From contig CAJQUW010005259.1 in the NCBI GenBank assembly GCA_907163375.1, forward strand, positions 62,001 through 126,000: 64,000 nucleotides of DNA, given 5' to 3'. Positions 18,597-28,865 of this stretch are shown here, one piece after another (within the stretch, counting starts at the first letter, position 1; each line of letters begins with the position of its first letter). The notes under the pieces were generated by a model. The model made no database searches, was not told where the DNA came from, and was given only the letters and a program-made list of their open reading frames with translations. A program made the position numbers and the translations under genes. The stretch is from Prostheceraeus crozeri. Taxonomy: Eukaryota; Platyhelminthes; Polycladida; Euryleptidae.

Positions 18597-19111
18597 CAGT
18601 CTACTACCATTAGACTGGAGAACAAAAGAAAATTTAATTACATTTCAAAATAATCCAAAATGCAATACTACTAAGTTCCATGAATCATTCTTAAATACCA
18701 AAGATTATGTTACATACTGAAATATAGATCTATACAATAGCAGTCTACTACCATTAGACTGGAGAACAAAAGAAAATTTAATTACATTTCAAAATAATCC
18801 AAAATGCGTTACTACTAAGTTCCATGAATCATTCTTAAATATCAAATATAATAATACAACAATCAATCTTATCATACAATTGTACAATGTCAGTCTACTA
18901 CCATTAGACTGGAGAACAAAAGAAAATTTAATTACATTTCAAAATAATCCAAAATGCAATACTACTAAGTTCCATGAATCATTCTTAAATATCAAAGATT
19001 ATGTTACATACTGAAATATAGATCTATACAATAGCAGTCTACTACCATTAGACTGGAGAACAAAAGAAAATTTAATTACATTTCAAAATAATCCAAAATG
19101 CGTTACTACTT
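18597..19111 (+). repeat. Tandem array with 144/150-bp alternating units
   Basis: Four copies start at 18597, 18741, 18891 and 19035 with CAGTCTACTACCATTAGACTGG. Spacings are 144, 150 and 144 bp, so the larger unit is 294 bp in two nearly identical copies. All spacings are multiples of three, and one + frame reads SLLPLDWRTKENLITFQNNP in every copy, broken once per large unit by TGA. It looks like a decayed repeat-protein gene rather than simple satellite DNA. The flanking host DNA has nothing like it. Confidence 0.85.
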
Positions 19112-19196
19112 ATAAAGAAGTCTTCATAAATATGTATACATCAAATATGTATGTACATTGCACATATCTTAAAAAGTGAAACAACACAGTTAATGT

Positions 19197-19802
19197 TCAT
19201 TCATCTTGGGAACCAAACCTCATTTCTTCTATAGTTGTCGGTTGATTCAATTTTTCTATATAAATTTTGATTTCTTTAAAATGTTTTCTAACAAAACTAA
19301 TGGGCATTGATGAATTTAAAAATAATACGTGTGGTAGAATTAGATCTGATAAGTTCATCAAGAAATAACAATAACTTACGTTATAGGAAATTCTAAATAG
19401 TTCCAAGTTTGCCACAAATCTGTTTTTTTTATTGTCACTCAATTCCAGAATTCTTTTAAATCCATAACCTTGATAAGCAGCACTTCTCAGCAACGACCCA
19501 TGGTGCACTTTATCACTTGCAATCAGTTTTGAAATCATAGTAGCACTATCTTCGATGGTAATGAAATGTTCTTTTGTAACATTGAACTGAGGAATTGTAG
19601 TAGTGTTAAGATACTGTTCTATTTTTACTGTAATATCCTCCACTTGTTTTTGAGAGTCCAATTTGTTCTTCTTTCTCGATTGAATTTCTAACTTCCACTC
19701 TTCAAAGTATTTATTCGCAGTTTCCTTGTGCTCTTCTTTAATTAAGTTTAGTAAAATCGGCATGTAAAACGAAAAAGCTTCTGCGGCAGTACGTTTTGGC
19801 AT
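19197..19802 (-). CDS. Unknown cargo protein in the right-end insertion
   Basis: 201 residues from ATG 19802 (MPKRTAAEAF). I recognise no domain. The first ~80 residues are a charged, helical region; the rest mixes helices with moderately hydrophobic stretches (NVSYCYFLMNLSDLILPHVLFLN) and ends acidic (GSQDE). Codon use and base composition are less AT-rich than the neighbouring element genes and it has no mini-hairpin, suggesting a later arrival. It is flanked by the tandem array on one side and by a fragment of the membrane gene on the other. It may be a captured host gene or exon, or a gene of another element. Confidence 0.6.
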   Translation of the reverse strand: MPKRTAAEAFSFYMPILLNLIKEEHKETANKYFEEWKLEIQSRKKNKLDSQKQVEDITVKIEQYLNTTTIPQFNVTKEHFITIEDSATMISKLIASDKVHHGSLLRSAAYQGYGFKRILELSDNKKNRFVANLELFRISYNVSYCYFLMNLSDLILPHVLFLNSSMPISFVRKHFKEIKIYIEKLNQPTTIEEMRFGSQDE

Positions 19803-20040
19803 TTTGCAATAAGGAAAGAAAACAGTCACTAGTTATGATTAATGGAATTGTAAATGAAGTCTTACTTCCTACATGCTGCAATTATACGCCACGTCTTTAC
19901 AAATGAATAAGTGGGTGTAGCAGCTGTTTGTTCTTTCATACATTGTTTCCTTTCAAATGTTTGAGTTGGAGGACACAGCTCCTTACACTGAAATGCATTT
20001 TATTCATAAATGCGGGAAGCAGATGTTCTCTACCCTTGAA

Positions 20041-20089
20041 TGACAATTGTAAAAGTACCTAAACTTATTGTTAAGAATATGTCAATTCC
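20041..20089 (-). pseudogene. Fragment of the membrane gene beside the right repeat
   Basis: About 49 bp match 18021-18063 with few changes (shared core CCTAAACTTATTGTTAAGAATATG cut to CCTAAACTTATTGTTAAG here for length). It corresponds to codons near the first membrane segment. Its position right next to the inverted repeat marks the outer edge of the inserted segment. Confidence 0.8.
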
Positions 20090-20105
20090 TTCAAATATTT
20101 TTAGT

Positions 20106-20582
20106 CACATGATATATTTTAAAAACCTGAAAGATGGATAAAATTCATGAATTTGAAATTCTCAACTTTTATGATTTTCGGTGTCCGGTTTTACATGACC
20201 TGGAACGGTCATGATTTAAGCAATGAAAATCGAACCGAAGGTTCTAGGGCTTCGCCCGATTGTAATTCTCAAATTTGAGATTTTGAAAAATTTGAAAATT
20301 GGGTATTTTTAAAAACGCCCAAATCGGAGCGAAGCTCCTCTGGCTTTAGCCGATTTATGAATTTAGGTCTTCATAACCTGAAAAAAGGTTCAAAATCATG
20401 AATTTATGTCGTTTTTAAAAATGTCATTTTTTGAAAAAATGGTACTTTTTGAATGGACTAAATTCATGAATTTAGGTCTTAAAAACCTGAAAAAGGGTTC
20501 AAATTCATGAATTTATGTCGTTTTTAAAGATACCAATTTTTTTGATTTTATGGTGTCCTGGAACGGTCTTTTACCCATTACT
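20106..20582 (-). repeat. Element 1 right terminal inverted repeat
   Basis: Reverse complement of 2183-2646, ending CCCATTACT at 20582. Weak similarity continues inward to about 20090 (AAATATTTTTAG). A short extra stretch (TTTTACATGACC, near 20191) distinguishes it from the left copy, and the mini-hairpin next to it differs: this copy has the form GAACC-GAA-GGTTC with GGGC-TTC-GCCC (20232-20257), whereas the left copy has only part of the second. Confidence 0.95.
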
Positions 20583-20589
20583 TGCGACT
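20583..20589. repeat. Target-site duplication of element 1, right copy
   Basis: TGCGACT, identical to 2176-2182. Confidence 0.85.
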
Positions 20590-23316
20590 TCCATTTGAAG
20601 GCAGGCTTTAAAAGTATTTTTTCAATCTAAGTACGGTCTCTACTCTGGGCGAGCTCTTTTCAGAAAAATGCGGTAGCTATAACACCTGACAAACAAACAA
20701 ATAACTTGAATACTGTAATACTCAAAGTAGATAAAGTCAAAACGTTTATTTCCAACTTGGAAAACGTAGTACATAACATTATATTCATTAAGTGATGAGT
20801 GATAAAATGATAAAAATGTCCATATACAGTGAATGATGGATGGAGGATGAGATGTACAAGTAAGTGAAATGATGATACGAATCGGAAGAAAAGGCCGTGC
20901 GTAAATCATTACATGCATTACAAGTCAAATGTCAAAATTGATCATGAATAATCTGCAAATTGAAAAACATGCATGTTTAATAATATTAACATTATCTCAC
21001 GTCTTGGTATTCTTATGAATGAATAAATCTTAGTTATGATTTTGCATCTTTTCTTGATTAATTTCTTGTCTATATAATAATCACAATTTATTTATGAGTT
21101 TTATTAATAAGGTTTGGAGAGCCGGTCAATATATAATGCAAGGACAGATATACAGTAGCAAGCATTTAATAAAATAAAAATGCAGTTATCAAGTAACTCA
21201 CTTGTAAATGGTGAACGTTGGATAGGCTTTCAAGAATTTTGAAGTACCGGAATTCTCAATCTAGTTTGGTCAAGATATTGTACCTGAACCTGATAAGAAA
21301 ATGCTGGACCTGACCCGAACCCAAAGAACAGACCAGATTAGAAATAAAAACCATTCATGATATCATGACAATGCTTGTATGACCGGAAACGATCACACTG
21401 TAGACGTCTGGGCAGCGTTTGAGCTCTAAAAGTCACAATTTCCTCAGAGCAAGTTGGGAAGGAGTAACATGGAAAGCCGTCAAGGTGGATATCTGGACTT
21501 AATAGGTTGTGCTCCTGCCATAATCTGTGTTAGTACTGTACTGTCTAATCTAGAAAAAGTGCATAAAGCTGTAGAAAGTGTATAAAACACACAATCCATA
21601 AAAGGAGAAATGCAAGTTACTACAAAATAATTAGCATGCTATTTATTATGTCAGTTGTCAGATTTTCTTTTTTAACCTGCGTATAGTGATAGGAAATATA
21701 TCACTATACTAAAATAACTACAGCTCACTACTAAACTATGCTAAAATATTCTGTATTATTATATTCGCAAGAAATTCGTTCAGTTTTTCAGCAAATAAAT
21801 TATTAGGCTTCAGTGAAGGTCTTCAGTTAGTCAAATGCTAGTTTCAATTTGCATGTTGATTTTGCATCACGTTGCATATAATGTACTTTTCGTATCTAGG
21901 GATTGTGTCGTGAAATGTGGAGACTATAGAATCTTAACAGCTACCGTCACTAGATTTACGTCATCACACGAAAGCGAGTTCCACCTACGTGGATCACAAA
22001 ATTATTGCACGTCTTTTCATGACGCATTCGTCCATCTAATCTAAAGTTTGTTGAGATAGATAGGCCTGTAACAACCAAACATGTTTTTTTTGTTGATTGA
22101 AAGTGAAACGATTTTTTCTGCGATGGCCTTATGGTCTTGTCACTTCCTTTACAACTTGTTGCAGAAATTGAAGATGCATTCGTCTGCTGCTCGAATTCAC
22201 TTTCTTGAATAAATTCAGGTAACCATCTGCTATTTCAAGACTATCAAAAATTCATCGAATTTGCACTTAAAACAAAAATATATCATAATATACTTCACCA
22301 TTCTTGGAAATTCTACACAGGTTATATCAGTCTTGCCATTAACTTTCTTCCGGCATCTGTTTTTTACAGGGAATTCTGCTAGCTTGACAAAGAATGCTAG
22401 CTATGATGGAAGTCTAGATATCATAGTGATCATAGTATCAACTATTGTTGTTTTTATTGGTATTTGGCATCCTATTTCATGGGAAGAGAATGCACTTAAT
22501 GTGAAGTGTGCTACACTTTTGGCACATAAAGTTCTAATTCTAAAACTCATGCGAGCGCAATGCATTCATAACTTTACTCATGCTACACATCATCATTCAT
22601 AAAATACGATTGCTACCTTTTGATGTGATGATAAATTAAGTTTCTATGATTCTTTGAAATTTATTTCGAATGTCTAATAGTCTAAAGTCAAGCAGGTGCA
22701 AATGTATGACGCAAAATGACTCCAAAGTTTTTAGAAATCTGTCTAAGAGAATAATCAGCATAGTAATTGACAACAAGTCGGGTCAGATTTCAGTAGGTAG
22801 ACTGAAGCGGTCTTTCATTCCTTCTTGTCAAACATTCCCGTGTTTCTATCTGCAATAAACCGGTCACATTTTTGAAATCACCGACTTGAATAGCTCAACA
22901 AGGGCCAAGAGAATGGTGGCACGCATTTTTGCTTGATATGAATATTACAACAGCTGCCTCTCGTGTGGTGAACTTGATGCTTTCTTCGACTGTTGTTGAA
23001 CGCGTCAGTCCAATACAGAAGTATTCATCGATCAACCAGGAATCGCCTCCGAAACATCAGAGTGAAGAAGTTGTTAAATGTTTCCATTAACAGCGCCCTC
23101 GTCAGTCAACTCCCTAATAAATCAACAAAACCTCGACAAATCTTCATTGTTGATGAGGATTTCAGAGAGAGAAAGGTGAGACTGAACAAGAATTTGAAGG
23201 AGAGGAGCATCAGAAGGAAGAAGTAGAGGACGTGGGGGAAGAAGAAAAAGGAGAGAACTAGAGTTTTTGTGATTTTTGAATTCATAAAATTTGAACTTTT
23301 ATAGAATGTTTGGCAT
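20590..23316. other. Host DNA, no gene seen
   Basis: AT-rich sequence with only short open frames and no recognisable domain, RNA gene or repeat array that I can support. Confidence 0.55.
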
Positions 23317-23324
23317 GTTTTAGA

Positions 23325-25314
23325 CAGTGACGGATCTTTGAAATCAGGCGCCCGGGGCAGAACCTGTAATAATTGCGCCCCTAAATAATAGTGCATTTCT
23401 CTTCAAGAATGGTTTTTGTTGGATCATTAATTATACATGACACACCGGTAGCAGTAGCCTACCTATGAAATTTCATCTAACTTAGAACAGCAGCTTAACT
23501 AGACAAATCTCTGTACGTCTGTGATGACCTCATAACCATAATGGAGTATGACAAATTTTCCGCTTATCGACATGAGTGGTTCTGGTATCTCTGGCGTACA
23601 ATGTGCATAATTGTTCAGTTTTATAAAATAAATGTACAGCTCATTTTAATACGTCGATGACATTCGTGGATGTCATTCTTCTATTCATTCAAAAAAGATG
23701 AAGACACTTTAGAGAAATCTCATCATCCCAAATATTGCATGCATTCAGTTAAATAAAAACAACTGTGATGGTTTTGATAAATTACTGTAATTATCAGCTA
23801 TTAGAAAGAAGAAATAATCACGACACATGTATGTACATAGCTTACAATCGCGGGGACTTAGGGTCAGGGCAGACTAGCAGAGATTGTCAACTCTAGCAAA
23901 TTTTTGAAATCTAGTACTAGTATCTATGATTTGGAGCAATATTTCTGTGGTAATTTGCATCTTCGTAATGCTACATATAAGTCCGATTTCTCCGTTTTGG
24001 AGTGCAAAATTCAACTTGTCAAAAGTTAAACATTGAATCACAATCTTTAGAGTTGTCAATCTTCATTTGAGTCAGGGCACACAAGAACAGAGCAACTACA
24101 ATCTACTGCAATGTGATCAGAAATCGGAAAGTTCTATCACTTGGTCTAAAACGTTTATAATTTGCTATTCAATCCCAATCGACCCTTCTTTTTCGAGAAA
24201 AATTCATTGAGAGCATCTTGCTCTGAAAGGGCAGTTGTTAATTCACTTTCAGTGCTTAGGATAGCAATTGCACTAAGTCGATCTTGCTTCATGCTGTTGC
24301 GATGATCATTTGCAAGTATCTTCAATTTAGAGAATGATCTCTCACATGATGCCACTGACACTGCAGTTGTCAAAAGAATTTTGATGGCTTTCAGCATATT
24401 AGGGAAAGCATTTGGACCGAATGCGAGCACCTGTTCCATCAAAAAATCTGCATTTACGCTAGCATTGGTTTCCAGTTTTACTAAAACCTTGAAATCGGTT
24501 ATTTCTTGAGACAACTCTGTAGAAAGAAAATCGGGATAGTCTGCCACAAAGACATCAGCTGCCTCTGTCAGGTCAACGTCAGAGTCAAAGTTATGCAGAA
24601 AATTAAACTTCTTGCTGACAGAAGTAAGACGATTGCTCCGACTAGCTATTTCATTGTGAAGATGATCTAGAGCGCTGTACATCGTACGCCTCACCATCTG
24701 TTCTGATGTGATGACGGTGTCCTCAGCCAACTCCCCAGGCATTTTCTTTATTTTCCTCCTTCTTTTTGATTCAACTTGTACTCCAAGCTTCTCACAGATC
24801 TACCGAATACCGATACATGTTCCAATAGAATATTAGACAAGTATAAGTATGTCTAACAATTTTAGATTGAATGAATTATCTAATATCAAAACCAATTTCA
24901 TTCTCTGAATACCATTTAGACTAGGTCAGTCTAATCATAAAAAATTATTTCATTGATTCAATAAAACATTCATTCTAATTATGCCTGAATACAATATAGA
25001 TTACATTGATATTATTTTGTGACTCCGCATACGGCCCCTAATCTCAATTTCTCAACAAATACGTTGCTATGTGTTTCTCACATTTCATGAATGCAGTCTA
25101 TTTGTAAGCTTATGGATTTACAGAATTGATGGATAATTTTAAACATAATGAATCTCTGAGTGCGACATTTCACAATCACTCAGATCAGACTAAATTACAA
25201 GAAGTCTTCGTCAAATTATGAATATAAGATGAAGTTGTCTTGTCAATGTGGCGCCCCCCACAAACCCGGCGCCCGGGGCGGTCGGCCCCCCGCCCCCCCA
25301 TACGTCCGCCACTG
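23325..25314 (-). mobile_element. hAT-family DNA transposon, 2.0 kb
   Basis: Ends are CAGTGACGGA on the left and TCCGCCACTG on the right, an imperfect inverted pair typical of hAT elements. Both sides carry the 8-bp duplication GTTTTAGA (23317-23324 and 25315-25322), exactly the hAT length. Sub-terminal GC-rich GGCGCCCGGGGC-like sequence is present near both ends. Only the C-terminal part of a transposase is open inside, so this copy is an internally shortened, probably non-autonomous member. Confidence 0.92.
24155..24742 (-). pseudogene. hAT transposase C-terminal dimerisation region
   Basis: 195 residues. The stretch TTAVSVASCERSFSKLKILA followed by RLSAIAILS is the hAT dimerisation motif (ZMYM1-like branch). 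The DDE/RNase H part and BED finger are missing, so the protein is an N-terminally truncated remnant that cannot catalyse transposition. The ATG at 24742 may be fortuitous. Confidence 0.85.
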
Positions 25315-25322
25315 GTTTTAGA

Positions 25323-27255
25323 TAATGTTAGGTAATGGATATGTTTCTGTTTGTCTTTAGATTTGACATTATACTTCATGTTTTCTGAAAATGGAATAAT
25401 TCCCAAGTTCTCCGCAGAAGCATCAAATAATGTGATTCTCATCTTGATAATAAATGGCAGAAGTAAATAAGTGAATTTCGTGAGGTGACATTAATTCAAT
25501 CAGTCAATTTCTTAAATGATTGTATGTCAATAAAATACGCACTTCTGTTATTTGATAATTGATATCAATGCACAAATTGCAGCTCAGGTTTCTCATATTA
25601 AACTGCCCATAAAACTGCCTTTTAAAACTGCCCATAAGGTTGACAACTCATTCAATAGGTTGGACATCTTAAAAACGTAGCAAGATGATGACCTTTAAAA
25701 ATACAAAAAAGCATCATGTTTTTTAAAGCATTTTGAAAGAAATATGTTTTTTTTAAACCCTAATCCTCATCACAAAAAGTGACATAGAAAAATATGGCTC
25801 CGCGGTCCACTGGACCCTACCACCTCAGTCTCTGAGGGTTAACAAATATAAAGATCTGTATGTACGAAATAGTATAAAAATGAGAGGAAAATTAGTCAGG
25901 AAATCAGATTAAGGTAAGAAAGGGAAATTGAGGAAGAGGTAAAAAACAAATAAGAAAATGTAGTGCTGGATTGTCAGTAGCAAGACAATGACTTGACAGG
26001 AAAGTTATATAGACATCAAACATGTTCAGAAATTGTGAAAATAGAAAGAATCTTTATAAATACCATAAAGCATAAACATAGGATTTTCATGGTATGCATG
26101 TACACGTATGTAGGCAAGCAAGTAAGTAAGCGTATGCTTGATGAATATAGAAATCATCGGTACAAATAAATACAATCTTTTATGGCCGCATTCAAAAACT
26201 GTCTGCTCGACTTTCAAAAACATACGAGTACTCCTTATTTGCGTTAAAATTCACTGCGTCTTTTTTAGCCATGCTCTTCCTTTTTACATGGTCCCTTCTC
26301 CCAAAATCGCCAATTGAATGTATCATTTTATTAAAAGATCAAGTTTTCGTCTTTACGAAAATTCTGTACACATATTATTATGAATCATTCGCAAAATCTG
26401 TTTTCCTTATTTCGTTTAAAAATCTTGCTCAGCTATTGCATCTCAATTGTTTGATGTTTGTGGCTTGTGAAGATCATTTATGAGCTGATTCGCATCCGGT
26501 CCATGTGCTGCTTGACTCTCGTCCACGTGTGTTAACTGTTCGCCGCTATACAGCTAGAGATTTGTTTCATTCAATACAAATCAGTTTAGTATCCACAATC
26601 ATTCTCCAAAACGCTTTTTTAGACTCAGCTGACCTGAAAATTCAGATAGCTTAGCTGAACTTGCTACCGATTGATATCATCGCCTGATAAATCATCATAA
26701 GGATGAACAAAATTCTCTTTGTTTGTCGGTGTAGACTGTTCTTCCTATTTCTATATAATGAAGATGATACACATCATATTAACAAGACTCTCTTTGATTA
26801 TTGTTTTTCATTCGACTTTTGATTGATGTTTGCGACTGCAGCTTTCGCTTACATCTTCTCTTTTCCATTTTCTGATTCGAATAAATCTTCAGGACAGTAT
26901 AGTTCAAGGTGGTTCATACAAACTTTCATATTGTCTTTTTCTAATTAAGTCTCTTGGTGACAAATCAAAATGGTGCTATCATATGAAAATAATTAATCAT
27001 CAATTAATAATGACTGCTCTAAAATTCAAAACACATCGTTTGTACACTTTATAAATCTAATTACCAATCAAATTTGCACCTCTTCGACTGAAAGGAAATT
27101 TTTTGAAAATAACTTTTTCTTATCATTCAAAATTTATGATCAGTTTGACATTAATGCGCCATGCAATGCGAATACAATTAATCTGTTAGCTAGATATTTC
27201 TCTTGCTTTATGTGAAAGATAGTACTCGCATCAGAAGATTGATTTGCAGCCAACA
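25323..27255. other. Host DNA with a short dispersed repeat
   Basis: No gene recognised. The segment about 25764-25802 (CACAAAAAGTGACATAGAAA then AATATGGCTCC) recurs at 48031-48068 in nearly identical form, so it belongs to some dispersed repeat whose limits I cannot define. Confidence 0.5.
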
Positions 27256-27257
27256 TA

Positions 27258-28863
27258 CAGTGCTATCAAAAAGTCCCTTTCATATTTCAAATTAATGTAA
27301 CTTTGGTAATATTCAATATTTTTGCACGGTTTAAAGACTGGTCTGTAGCCAGAACGCCCAAGTTTTGTTTTATGCCTCGCAGCTTATTGTTTCTCGAGCA
27401 GGTGTGCGAAAATTATCGTGAATCATCAATAGTGCGTCACGATGAGTCATCACTATCAGTCATTGCTAACATCGTAGCCATTCACTTGTTATTTTGTCGA
27501 TCACTATGTTGTCGCTGGAACAAAGAATAGAAGTTGAGCGCCTAATGATAAAGTATGAATCCACCACTGCAGTTCGCCGAGAACTTCAACGGCAAAAGTG
27601 GGAGAACATTCCATCTGACCCGACAATGCGATCTCTACTCAAGAAGTTCTTAGAGACTGGGAGTGTCGCTGACAGGGATAGAAGTGGACGTCCCAGAACT
27701 TCAGTTAACGACGATAGCTGCGAGGCCGCAGCTGCATATCTTGCAGAGACTCCTGATGACTTTCATTCCGTTAATGAAGTGAAAAATGTGCTGGATATCT
27801 CGTTCGGATCAACGCATTCCATACTACGGCGCTGTTTAGAAATGAAACCCTACAAACTTCAGCTACACCAACGCTTGAGTGATGAGGATAAAGTGGCAAG
27901 AGTCTTTGCATGTGAGACTATGATTGAGAAAAACGAGGAGACTGGTTGTTTTGCAAAATTGATAACTTCAGATGAAGCAGTCTTTCATTTGAATGGAGCA
28001 GTAAATCGCCACAATTGCAGGATATGGGCTAAGGAGAAGCCACAACCATGTCTGATAAAAGAACATTCGTCGCCGAAAGTTGTTGTGTGGATTGGAATGA
28101 GTTCTACACGCTTGTATGGACCATTCTTTTTTGATCAGCCGACTGTTATGTCTGACAATTATCTTGAAATGCTTCGAACTTTCTTCTTGCGGGAGCTTCA
28201 ACAAGAAGGAATTGTGGATGAAGTTTGGTTTCAGCAAGACGGGGCTCCACCCCATTGGGCCACTTCAGTGCGAAATTTCCTCAACGATGTTTTTCATGAT
28301 CGATGGATTGGAAGAAATGGTCCACTCCCCTGGCCAGCACGATCGCCAGATCTCTCACCCCCAGATTTCTTCTTTTGGGGATATTTGAAGAATGCAGTCT
28401 ACAAGTGTCGCCCAAGCAACTTGAATGAACTGAAAGCTTCCATTGTGGAAGAATCACTGAATGTTCACTCAGACATTCTGCAGAGAGTAAACAGTTGTTT
28501 CGAGGATCGTCTAAGACGTTGCATTGATTATGATGGAGATACTGTAGAAAAGTAATTGATTCTACTGATTCCAACAATAGTGCGCAAATCAGTTTGTTGC
28601 TATCAGTTGCTAATCAGTTTGTTTGAAAAAGTTATAAGATTGAAAATGATATCAAATGTACTTGGTTGTACTGTTATTTACCTTATTTTGCCATATTTCG
28701 ATATATCATGATTCAATTTCTCTGTAAATTGGATTACATTAAATGACTTAGGGTAAAACTTGGGAGTTCTAGCTACAAATCAGTCTTTAAACCGTGCAAA
28801 AATATTGAATATTACCAAAGTTACATTAATTTGAAATAGGAAAGGGACTTTTTGATAGCACTG
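27258..28863 (+). mobile_element. Tc1/mariner-superfamily transposon, 1.6 kb
   Basis: Bounded by TA dinucleotides (27256-27257 and 28864-28865) and by inverted repeats of about 108 bp (27258-27365 and 28755-28863) starting CAGTGCTATCAAAAAGTCCC, identical over most of their length. The single gene between them is open from end to end. High similarity of the repeats and the intact frame point to recent insertion. Confidence 0.95.
27506..28555 (+). CDS. Mariner-type transposase
   Basis: 349 residues from ATG 27506 (MLSLEQRIEVERLM). The N-terminal part is a helix-turn-helix DNA-binding region with GSVADRDRSGRPRTS as linker. The catalytic triad is visible: ITSDEAVF, WFQQDGAPPHWA and SPDLSPPDFFFWGYLKN, about 36 residues separating the second Asp from SPD. 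It cuts and pastes the element at TA sites. No frameshift or stop is seen, so it may be functional. The spacing and motifs place it in a mariner-related group rather than classical DD34D Mos1, but the exact family needs a tree. Confidence 0.93.
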   Translation: MLSLEQRIEVERLMIKYESTTAVRRELQRQKWENIPSDPTMRSLLKKFLETGSVADRDRSGRPRTSVNDDSCEAAAAYLAETPDDFHSVNEVKNVLDISFGSTHSILRRCLEMKPYKLQLHQRLSDEDKVARVFACETMIEKNEETGCFAKLITSDEAVFHLNGAVNRHNCRIWAKEKPQPCLIKEHSSPKVVVWIGMSSTRLYGPFFFDQPTVMSDNYLEMLRTFFLRELQQEGIVDEVWFQQDGAPPHWATSVRNFLNDVFHDRWIGRNGPLPWPARSPDLSPPDFFFWGYLKNAVYKCRPSNLNELKASIVEESLNVHSDILQRVNSCFEDRLRRCIDYDGDTVEK

Positions 28864-28865
28864 TA

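Larger units (their letters stand above)
2183..20582. mobile_element. Element 1: complete Polinton/Maverick (adintovirus-like)
   Basis: An 18.4-kb element bounded by long inverted repeats and a short target duplication. It encodes integrase, protease, polymerase B, packaging ATPase, a double-jelly-roll major capsid protein and a penton-like protein, which is the diagnostic set of Polintons/adintoviruses. Gene order by strand: PRO (+), then INT, two hydrophobic proteins, MCP and fibre-like protein (all -), unknown (+), POLB (+), then ATPase, penton, conserved unknown and membrane protein (-). Most frames are intact; the exceptions are the start of POLB and the missing ATG of the ATPase. Composition is very AT-rich apart from many GC-rich mini-hairpins. 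The element also holds an apparent 1.7-kb insertion next to its right repeat. Confidence 0.95.

Noticed and set aside
18597-19111. Regularly spaced repeats resembling a CRISPR array
   Set aside because: The units are nearly identical throughout including the 'spacers', the period is 144-150 bp, and the DNA is eukaryotic; it is a tandem array.
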